A program made the position numbers and the translations under genes. 64,000 bases of DNA, taken from the NCBI GenBank assembly GCA_016703605.1, contig JADJBU010000026.1, positions 434,001 through 498,000 of the forward strand. Direction: 5' to 3'. Numbering within the stretch: the first letter of the stretch is position 1; each line of letters begins with the position of its first letter. The notes under the pieces were generated by a model. That model ran no database searches and had not been told where the DNA came from. It saw nothing but the letters and a program-made list of their open reading frames with translations. This stretch comes from Candidatus Villigracilis adiacens. GTDB lineage: Bacteria; Chloroflexota; Anaerolineae; Anaerolineales; Villigracilaceae. Of this stretch, positions 1 to 8,000 are shown piece by piece.

Positions 1-401
1 ATCGTCAGGCGGACGTGGGCGGTGAACTCGCCCAGGGTGCGGATGGGCTGTGTGTCCACATGCTGGCGTTTGACTTCGTAACGGATCTTTTCTGTCAGCG
101 CGGCGGCAATGTCGCCGGTGGTGATGGAGCCGTAGAGTTTCCCGGTCTCGCCGGCTTTGGCGGGGAAGATCAGGGTGACTTCCTTGATCAGGTCGGCAAC
201 GCCTTTCAATTCATTGTTCTGCGTGCTGCGGCGAATCTCAGCCTGCGCCTTGATCTTCTCGACCTGCTTGAGCGCGCCCGCCGTGGCAAGCACAGCCAGC
301 CCCTGCGGGAGGAGGAAGTTGCGCCCGTAGCCGTCGGCGACCTTCTTGATCTCCCCGGCGCGGCCGAGTTTATAAACGTCCTTGATCAGTAATACTTTCA
401 T
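1..401 (-). CDS. rplI: 50S ribosomal protein L9 (5' part, runs off the left edge)
   Basis: Reading the minus strand from the ATG at 399-401 gives an open frame to the window edge, about 133 codons. It begins MKVLLIKDVYKLGRAGEIKK and continues with VADGYGRNFLLPQG, the N-terminal signature of ribosomal protein L9, which binds 23S rRNA. The long connecting helix and the start of the C-terminal domain follow, so only the last residues are missing. The gene reads away from the divergent DivIC-like gene at 519, and the 117 bp between them should hold both promoters. The family call is firm; the 3' end is not seen. Confidence 0.95.
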   Translation of the reverse strand, partial: MKVLLIKDVYKLGRAGEIKKVADGYGRNFLLPQGLAVLATAGALKQVEKIKAQAEIRRSTQNNELKGVADLIKEVTLIFPAKAGETGKLYGSITTGDIAAALTEKIRYEVKRQHVDTQPIRTLGEFTAHVRLT

Positions 402-518
402 GGTTCTAAGCCCTTTCGGAAAATTGATGTCAAGTCGAAGGGTACAACGACTTGCGAGGCGGGATTTTACCACACCTGGGGAATTGCCAACGCGCCGGAT
501 ACCGGTTAAGATAATGGC

Positions 519-896
519 ATGAACCAGTTCCCCATCCGCTTAAAGCGTGTGGCAGTTTTCGCGGGAATTTTCATCCTTATCCTTTTCGTCATCGAATTCA
601 ATACGCGTTTGGAGGAATTGAACCGCCTGAACGAGCAGCGCGATGAAACGCGCACGCTCGCCACACAGTCTGTTCAAACGCAGATCGCGCTGCAAACCCA
701 GGTGGCGTATGCCGCCTCGACCGAAGCCGTGGAAAAATGGGTGCGCACCGACGGGCATTATCTTCAGGAAGGCGACCAGCCCGTCATCCCCGTGGAAATT
801 CCAGGCAGCGCTCCGGTAATCGTCAACACGCCGATCCCATCCCCCACCCCGATGCAAAACTGGGAAATCTGGCGGGCGCTTTTCTTCGACCAATAA
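519..896 (+). CDS. DivIC/FtsB-like small bitopic coiled-coil protein
   Basis: A 125-residue protein with a short basic N-terminus, one membrane segment (about residues 11-25) and a heptad-like charged stretch (about 28-60, ELNRLNEQRDETRTLA). The tail is Pro/Thr-rich (NTPIPSPTP). This is the topology of the septum-formation initiators DivIC/FtsB, which bridge division proteins outside the membrane. Length fits the family. It lies 9 bp before the diguanylate cyclase gene and is probably cotranscribed with it. The family assignment rests on architecture rather than specific residues, so a generic coiled-coil membrane protein remains possible. Confidence 0.6.
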   Translation: MNQFPIRLKRVAVFAGIFILILFVIEFNTRLEELNRLNEQRDETRTLATQSVQTQIALQTQVAYAASTEAVEKWVRTDGHYLQEGDQPVIPVEIPGSAPVIVNTPIPSPTPMQNWEIWRALFFDQ

Positions 897-905
897 GAAT
901 TTAAA

Positions 906-3446
906 ATGGACCTGTTCATACCGGCTTACCTGACCTGCCTCGCCATTCTGGTCGTGGTCGTCACGGGAATCGCCATCCGGACATTCCTTGCCTGGCGAAC
1001 GCCCGGAGCGCGGACATTGGGATTCCTCTTGGCAGCGATGGCGGTCTGGGCGGGGTTTTATCTGCTTGAGATCGCGCATCCCTCCCTGGCCGTAAAGTTC
1101 CTTGCCCGAAAGATACTTTACCTCGGCATGACCCTGTCTCCGCCGCTATGGCTGGGGTTTGCCCTTCGATACACGGGCATCGGAAAATGGTGGTCTGAAA
1201 AGGGACGGGCCTTCCTTCTGACCATTCCGGGGATCATTGCCTTCCTCCTTGGGCTAACGAACGAGCGGCATCACCTTATTTGGAAAACGATCTCGATCAT
1301 TCACGAGTCGCCATCCCCGTTGAATCTCGAATACGGCCCCGGGTTTTGGATGTTCACCGTCATTGCATACGCGATGATCCTGGCGGGCATCGCGGTGTAC
1401 ATCGTCGGCTACTTCAACCATGGAAGGGTGATGCGCGTCAAATCCGGGCTGATCCTGTTCGGGGCGATCCTGACCGCCGCCGCGAACCTGGTCTTTCTGG
1501 CGCTGCAAAATGGGGTTTCCATCGACCCCACCCCGCTTTCCTTTGGCTTATCGGCGCCGATGCTCGCCGTTGGGTTCTATCGGTTCGGTATTTCGAGCCT
1601 CTTCCCGCTGGCAGCAGCGCTGGTGGTGGAAAATTTACAGGATGCCATCATCGTCGTCAACCGCGAAGATGAGATCACCGACATCAACCGGAAGGCGCTG
1701 CAGCTGGTCGGAATCAAAAAAGTCGGGGAGAAGGAACCGGTTTTTTCCATCCTGCCGCATGGGGAGCAGGTGCAAAAAATCTGGAACACGCCCGAAGACT
1801 CGACACAGATCGAGATCGCCCGCGGGGACGCTTCATCCTGTTACAAGGTGAGGGTAATCCCCATCGGCGGGGAAAACGAAACGCTGATCGGGCGGGTGAT
1901 CGTCTACCAGGACGTCACGCGCGAACAGAGATTGTTGGTCAATGAACAGCGCCGCTCGAAACAACTGGCTCTGCTGGAGGAAGCCGGGAGAAAGATCGCA
2001 AACACGTTCGATGAAAGGGAAATCCTTCAACGCGCGGTGGATGCGATCACAAACAATTTCGGGTATGCCGAAACCGCCATTTCGATTCTGACCGCCGACG
2101 GAATGCTGGAAGTCGCCGCCATCTCCGGCACGGAGGATTTTGGCTACAGACCGGGGTTTCGCCAGGAACTGGGCGTGGGGATCATCGGACATACCGCGAA
2201 ACTGCAAAAAACGTATGTGTCGGGGAATGTTTCGAAAGACGCCCACTACTTTTCAACCGACATCAGGACCGGGTCCGCCGTCTGCGCGCCCATCTTCAAA
2301 CAGGATTCGGTCTTCGGGGTCTTGTATGTCGAAAGCCTCGAACAGAACGCCTTCGATGAACTGGATGTCGTTACCCTCGAAACGCTCGCCAGCCAGATAT
2401 CCGAATCCCTTCAGCGCGCCGCCCTGTACGCGCAGACCCAATCCGACCTGAAAACGCTTGCCATGATCCAGGAAACGTCGAAACTTGTCGCGGGTTTTCT
2501 CGATCTCGAAACCATCAGCCAGACAGTGGTCGAAAACCTGAAAGGGACCTTCCACTACTCGCACGCCAGCATCTACTTCTTGAAGGACGATTATCTCAAC
2601 CTCGCCGCCCAGGTTGGATACCCCGAGGAAATGATCATCAAAAACATCCACGTCAGCCAGGGGGTTTCAGGAAGGGCGATCCGCACAAAAGAAATTCAAT
2701 TCATCGAAGACACTTCAAAGGACAGTTCCTTCCTGAAGGCAGACACGAACCTGACCAGCGAGATCTGCGTGCCTCTTATGAAGGAGGACCGGGTGCTTGG
2801 CACGCTCAACGTCGAATCAAGCCGCGAGAAACGCCTCACGCCGAAGGATGTGGAATTATTATCGGCAATTGCCGGTCCCATTGCCATCTCGGTGGATAAC
2901 GCAAGGCTGCACGCCGAACTCAGAGCCATGGCAACCACCGACGCCGTGACCGGTCTTTCGAACCGCCATTTGTTCGAGCAGGCAATCCGGGCGGAGGTGG
3001 AGCGCGCCGAGCGGAACGGGTCCCAGTTATCCCTGATCATCTTCGACATCGATAACTTCAAGGAATACAACGACGCCTGGGGGCACCCGGCGGGCGACGC
3101 CAGGTTGAGAGCCATGGCAGACATCATCCGCGAAACCCTGCGCAAATACGATATCGCCGCGCGTTATGGCGGCGACGAGTTTGCCATCATCCTCTCCGAA
3201 TGCGACCGCGACAAGGCGCTCATGTACGCGCAGCGTCTGCGGCAGGGAATCATCGCAGGCGCGCCGAACGCCCCGGCAAATGACGCCCCCGTGCCGGGAT
3301 ACACCCTCAGCATGGGCATTGCCACCTACCCCGTAGACGCCGTCCAGCCGGGCGAACTGGTCATTGCCGCAGATCATGCCGCCCTGCGCGCCAAACAGCA
3401 GGGACGCAACCGCGTCAAATTTGCCGGTGACTATGAAACGCCTTGA
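906..3446 (+). CDS. Membrane sensor diguanylate cyclase (7TM-PAS-GAF-GAF-GGDEF)
   Basis: An 846-residue signalling enzyme predicted to make cyclic di-GMP from two GTP. The first roughly 225 residues form seven or so membrane helices like the 7TM region of histidine kinases. A PAS domain (about 235-340, NREDEITDINRKALQLVG) and two GAF domains (about 365-510 and 530-670) follow. A GGDEF domain ends the protein, with intact GGDEF at 755-759 and the preceding helix DAVTGLSNRHLFEQ. No clear RxxD inhibitory site was noted. The gene overlaps lysA by 14 bp, so the two are transcribed together. The opposing HD-GYP sensor at 5004-10484 could degrade the same messenger; that pairing is inferred from proximity. 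Confidence 0.92.
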   Translation: MDLFIPAYLTCLAILVVVVTGIAIRTFLAWRTPGARTLGFLLAAMAVWAGFYLLEIAHPSLAVKFLARKILYLGMTLSPPLWLGFALRYTGIGKWWSEKGRAFLLTIPGIIAFLLGLTNERHHLIWKTISIIHESPSPLNLEYGPGFWMFTVIAYAMILAGIAVYIVGYFNHGRVMRVKSGLILFGAILTAAANLVFLALQNGVSIDPTPLSFGLSAPMLAVGFYRFGISSLFPLAAALVVENLQDAIIVVNREDEITDINRKALQLVGIKKVGEKEPVFSILPHGEQVQKIWNTPEDSTQIEIARGDASSCYKVRVIPIGGENETLIGRVIVYQDVTREQRLLVNEQRRSKQLALLEEAGRKIANTFDEREILQRAVDAITNNFGYAETAISILTADGMLEVAAISGTEDFGYRPGFRQELGVGIIGHTAKLQKTYVSGNVSKDAHYFSTDIRTGSAVCAPIFKQDSVFGVLYVESLEQNAFDELDVVTLETLASQISESLQRAALYAQTQSDLKTLAMIQETSKLVAGFLDLETISQTVVENLKGTFHYSHASIYFLKDDYLNLAAQVGYPEEMIIKNIHVSQGVSGRAIRTKEIQFIEDTSKDSSFLKADTNLTSEICVPLMKEDRVLGTLNVESSREKRLTPKDVELLSAIAGPIAISVDNARLHAELRAMATTDAVTGLSNRHLFEQAIRAEVERAERNGSQLSLIIFDIDNFKEYNDAWGHPAGDARLRAMADIIRETLRKYDIAARYGGDEFAIILSECDRDKALMYAQRLRQGIIAGAPNAPANDAPVPGYTLSMGIATYPVDAVQPGELVIAADHAALRAKQQGRNRVKFAGDYETP

Positions 3447-4815
3447 ACTTTTTCCAATAAGCGCGAAGATCGCAAACGACCGGCTGACCATTGCCGGGCA
3501 GGACCTTTCCGCGCTTGCGGATGAATACAAAACCCCGCTTTATGTCTACGACCGCGAGACTCTCGACGCCGCCGCATTGGAATACAAAACGGCTCTCGGT
3601 TCTTTCTACCCCGGGCTTGCCTCTGTCACCCATGCCGGGAAGTCATTCCTCAGCCTTGCCCTCGCACAATGGACTCAATCGCATGGGTTGACGATGGATT
3701 GTACGGGCGAGGGGGAAATTGCAATTGCCGTCGCGGCGGGCGTCCCGCGTGAAAACATCCTTGTGCATGGCGTCAACAAATCAATGGACGACCTCAAATC
3801 CGCAATCCAACATGCCGGTACGATAGTCGTGGACAACCCAAGCGAACTCCGTCGGCTTCATGTCATTCTGCCTGCGCCAATGCCGCAGGCACAGGTGAGC
3901 AAAGCGAAGAATCTCCGCACCAGCGTAGAGACCCTTCACTCCGCTCAGGGTGACATTGCCCTCTGGCTGCGCCTGCTCCCCGGCGTGACCGTCGCCACGC
4001 ACCATGCCCACACCCAAACAGGACACCACGAAAGCAAGTTCGGCATGACGCGCGAAGAAATCCTCGAAGCGGCGGCGTTCTGCAAAGCAAACAACCTGCC
4101 GTTGAAAGGCATTCACTTTCATCAAGGCTCCAACTTCCGCGACCCCGAGCCGTTGATTCCCGCGATCGAAATGGCGTTGGATATTGCCAAAGAAATCGGG
4201 TTCAAAGACGAATGGCATTTTTGTCCCGGCGGCGGCTGGGGCGTGGCGTATCACGAAGATGAATTGCCGCATCCTTCCATTGAAAGTTATGCGCGCGGAA
4301 TTGCCGAAGCCGTGGTCGAAGGCGTCAAAACGCGCGGACTGAACCTCCCCCACCTGCATCTCGAGCCGGGGCGCAGTCTTGTGGCGCGGGCGGGGGTCGC
4401 GATCTACCGCGTTGGGGCGGTGAAGAGGCGGGGGGATAAAGTCTGGGTGCTAACCGACGGCGGCATGGCGGACAATCCGCGGTATGCGCTTTACGGGGCG
4501 GGATATTCCTGCTTAACGGTATCAAGCCCGGGCGGGGAAAGAACCGGGAGGGTGTCCATCGCGGGTCCTTATTGTGAATCGGGGGATGTCCTCATCGAGG
4601 ATTTGCCCATGTCGAAGGTCAAAGAAGGGGATTTGATCGCAATTCCGGTTTCGGGAGCCTATCACCTGAGCATGTCGTCCAATTACAACGGGGCGCGCAA
4701 ACCGGCTGTTCTTTGGCTGGAAGCGGGAAAGGCGCAGGTGATCCAACGCCGGGAGACAACCCAAGACCTGCTCGCCCGGGATTCGGGATTGGAGATAATT
4801 TCGGCTTACCCGTAA
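3433..4815 (+). CDS. lysA: Diaminopimelate decarboxylase with an in-frame repeat insertion
   Basis: PLP-dependent decarboxylase that converts meso-diaminopimelate to lysine, the last step of lysine synthesis. The PLP lysine sits in HAGKSF (K70). Other family signatures are HFHQGSN, the glycine-rich FCPGGGWGV, LEPGRSLVA and CESGDVLIED near the C-terminus. The ATG at 3433 is chosen because the protein then begins just before the first conserved strand. At 460 residues it is about 35-40 longer than usual. The excess is residues about 143-174, encoded by a dispersed palindromic element (3861-3955) inserted between VVDNPSELRRL and LWLRLLPGV. The frame stays open, so the enzyme may still fold with a surface loop. 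Confidence 0.93.
   Translation: MKRLELFPISAKIANDRLTIAGQDLSALADEYKTPLYVYDRETLDAAALEYKTALGSFYPGLASVTHAGKSFLSLALAQWTQSHGLTMDCTGEGEIAIAVAAGVPRENILVHGVNKSMDDLKSAIQHAGTIVVDNPSELRRLHVILPAPMPQAQVSKAKNLRTSVETLHSAQGDIALWLRLLPGVTVATHHAHTQTGHHESKFGMTREEILEAAAFCKANNLPLKGIHFHQGSNFRDPEPLIPAIEMALDIAKEIGFKDEWHFCPGGGWGVAYHEDELPHPSIESYARGIAEAVVEGVKTRGLNLPHLHLEPGRSLVARAGVAIYRVGAVKRRGDKVWVLTDGGMADNPRYALYGAGYSCLTVSSPGGERTGRVSIAGPYCESGDVLIEDLPMSKVKEGDLIAIPVSGAYHLSMSSNYNGARKPAVLWLEAGKAQVIQRRETTQDLLARDSGLEIISAYP
3861..3955. repeat. Palindrome-ended dispersed element inside lysA
   Basis: A 95 bp segment beginning TGTCATTCTG and ending CTCAGGGTGACA, with imperfect inverted ends. Internal CAAAGCGAAGAATCTC and GAGACCCTTC(A)CTCCGCTCAGG resemble a second copy at 45143-45250. 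It lies inside the lysA coding region and is translated. Confidence 0.75.
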
Positions 4816-4833
4816 TTAACGGGAAAAAGCCTG

Positions 4834-4906
4834 ACCACAAAGGACACGAAGTACACAGAGGGAAAAAGGCAGTGAAAAACTCCGCGATCTTTGTGTTCTT
4901 CGTGGT
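4834..4906. repeat. Intergenic imperfect inverted repeat (ACCACAAAGGACACGAAG type)
   Basis: ACCACAAAGGACACGAAG at 4834-4851 is mirrored by TTTGTGTTCTTCGTGGT at 4890-4906. A sister copy lies at 30235-30309 between coaD and recG. It sits between the converging ends of lysA and the HD-GYP gene and may form a bidirectional terminator, though no strong T-run follows. Confidence 0.7.
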
Positions 4907-5003
4907 AAATTGCCTTTGAAAAAACGTCCCGAAGGGTTCTGGAAGGATGGGAATTCTGGCTGACAACTTCGGGGCATTTAAGGTGGGTATTAAGAAACGC
5001 TCT

Positions 5004-8000
5004 CTAGGCTTTTTCGATCAACTTTAGAAAGGCATCCACCACGCGGGGGTCGAATTGTTTTCCGGACCCGTCTCGAATGTGCTTTAGGGTTTTCTCCTGC
5101 GTCCATTTCAAGCGGTAGGGGCGGTCGGAGGTCAGGGCGTCCCAGACATCGATCACGGAAAAGATGCGGGCAGACAGGGGAATCTCTTCGCCTTTCAGTC
5201 CGCGCGGGTAGCCGTTCCCATTCCACCATTCATGATGGCAGTAGGGGATTTCAAGAGCGGGCTGCAGGAATGGGATGAAGGACAGCATTTCGAAGGCGTA
5301 CTGGGGATGCATCCGCATGATGCGTTTTTCGTGGGCGGTCAGCGGACCGGGTTTGTTGAGGATGGAGTCTGGAACGCCCATTTTGCCTATATCGTGAAGA
5401 AGCGCGCCGCGCCGGATTTGGATGATCTCGTCTTCGGGGATGCCCATGATGCGGGCAAGGTCGAGCGTCAGTTCGGTGACGCGGCGGGTGTGTCCTTCGG
5501 TCAATTCATCGCGCAGTTCAAGGGCGCGCGCCCAGCCGGCGAGTGTGTTGTCGTATGCCCGGGCAAGTTCCTCCCTTTGAAGAAGGGTTTGCTCGTACAG
5601 GTTTGCGCGATGCAGGGCATTGCCCGCCATTTCGGCGATGGCGGTCAGCAGGCGGATCTCGGTCTCTGAGAAGACGTGTTGTTTGCGCAGGCGGATGTGC
5701 AGGACGCCGACGACTTTTTCCTGTGAAAGCAGGGGCAGGGAAATTCCGCTGTGAGCCTCGCGTAAAATCTCAACCTCATCCGGGAGGATATATGCCAGCG
5801 GGTCTTCATGCAGGTTTTCGGTGATGTGAATTTGCCCGGTCTTCGCCACGTAGCCGGTAATGCCTTTTCCATCCACATGGCGGAGGGAGGGGTTGCCTGT
5901 TATTTTGATCCCGCCGCCGCGCTGCGCGGTAAACCAGCCGGGTGAGACAAGATGACCGGAGGGTTCTTCGAGCTGGTAGATGGCGCCGAAATCACCGGCA
6001 ACGATCTCCACGGCATACCGCACGACAAGCGGCAGAATCTCTTCGACGTTCGAGGCGGAGCGCAGGGCGGAGGAAACGATGACCAGCGATTGCAATTCTT
6101 CGGCGCGCCGCCGCAGGGTTTCCTCGTCCCGTTTTCTTTCGGTGATGTCGATCATGACACCCTCGACAAATTGGACGTTGCCGTTCGCATCCAAAACGCC
6201 CGTCCCCCATTCGTCCACCCAGCGCCAGTCTCCGTCCTTGTGGCGGATGCGGTAGGTGATATGGAACGCTTCCTTGTTCACTTCGGGATTCAAAGCGACA
6301 TTGGAAATATTTTTCGCGTCTTCCGGATGGTAGAGGTCGGAGAGACTCAAGCCCTGCTCGAGAAATGCCTCCTTTGGATAACCGGTGAGGTCTGTGACAG
6401 AATCGTTGAGGTATAGCATCGAATAGCGTTCGTCGTTCAAACAGATGTAGACGGCGCTGGGGATGTTCTCTGCCAGCGCGCGGAATCTTTTTTCGCTTTC
6501 CTTCAATGCCTCTTCCGCCTGTTTGCGATCCGTGATATCGCGCATGATGACGGTAAAGAATCTTTCCTCCCCAATGGTGTGCTGGGAGATGAACGCCTCC
6601 ATGGGGAATTCTTCTCCGGTCACCCTCATGCCATAGAGGTTGTCAAGCCGTCCGTGGCGGCGGTTCGAAACGCTGCTACTGCCAAAATTTTTTACGTTGC
6701 CTTCGTGGGAATGCCTGAAACGCTGGGGAATAAAGATATCGAGCGGTTTTCCAATGGCGTATTCCGCCGAACAGCCGAAAATCTTTTCGGCAAAGGGGTT
6801 GAACAATACGATCTTTTGCGATTTGTCGATGGTAATGATGCCGTTCGGCGCCGTGGCAATGATTCCGGCGAGGCGTTCCTGGTTTTCCTGCAGGGCGCGT
6901 TCCGCCCTTTTCCACTCGGTGATGTCGAGGGTGCTGATCAGGACGCGCTCGTAGCTGGTGGTCCAGGGCGGAAGTGTGATCGAGATCAAAACGTCGCGCC
7001 TGCCGCCCCTTAGGGTATGCAGGACGGACTCGTGCGTGAACTGCCGCATTCCTTTTGCCAGGGCTGTCACTTCGCGGGTGAAATGGGCGGTTTCGCCGTC
7101 TGAGAGAAAGACACGCAACGGTTTAAGCAGGTCGGTTTTATCTTCCGCTTCCATCAGTTCGACAACCGCCATGTTGACATCCAGGACATTGATCAGACCG
7201 GCTGCCTCCATGATGAATTCCGGGTGATCCGCAAGGTAGGCTTCGAAATCGTCCGCGCCGCCCGCCTTGATCTCGTCGATTCGTTTCATCAGGGCGGAGT
7301 AGTCATCCTCCCAGATGGGGACCCCCGCCGACTGAAAGATGGTGCGATAACGCGCCTCCGACTCTTCCAATGCCTGTTCGGCAAGTTTACGTTCTGTCAC
7401 ATCGCGGTAATTGATGACGATTCCCGCGATCTGCGGGTCGTCGACCATATTATGCCCGGTGGCTTCGAAGTGAAGCCATTCCCCATTCTTTTTTTGGAAG
7501 CGGTATTCAGCCGTCCGAACCGCGCCGGGAGTCGCCACGCCCGTGGAAAAAACATCCAACACTTCAGCCATATCCTCGGGGTGAATGTGGCTGAACGCGC
7601 TTCCCCCCACGATTTCCTCGATGGGATACCCCGACAGCCGCTCATAGGAAGGGGCGATGTAAATGACCTTTCCCTCTGCGCTCAAGATGGCGACCCCTTC
7701 GGCTGAATTTTCGATCAGGGCGCGAAAATGGGCTTCGCGCTGTTCCAGGCGTCCGTACAGCCTGGCATTTTCGACCGCAATCGCCACCTGGTCTGCAAGC
7801 GCGCTCGCAAACTGGATTTCAGCGGGAAGGAAGACCCGCCCCGGATCGGAGGTGAACATTTCAGCCAGCCCGAGCGACTGTCCGCGCAAGCGCAGGGGGA
7901 TGAGCAGGGATGAGATCATCTCATTCTCTTTCAACTGCCCGATCTCGGATGGTTCGGCGGCGGGATCATCCAGGCGCGTCACCAACGGCTGCCCGGTTTG

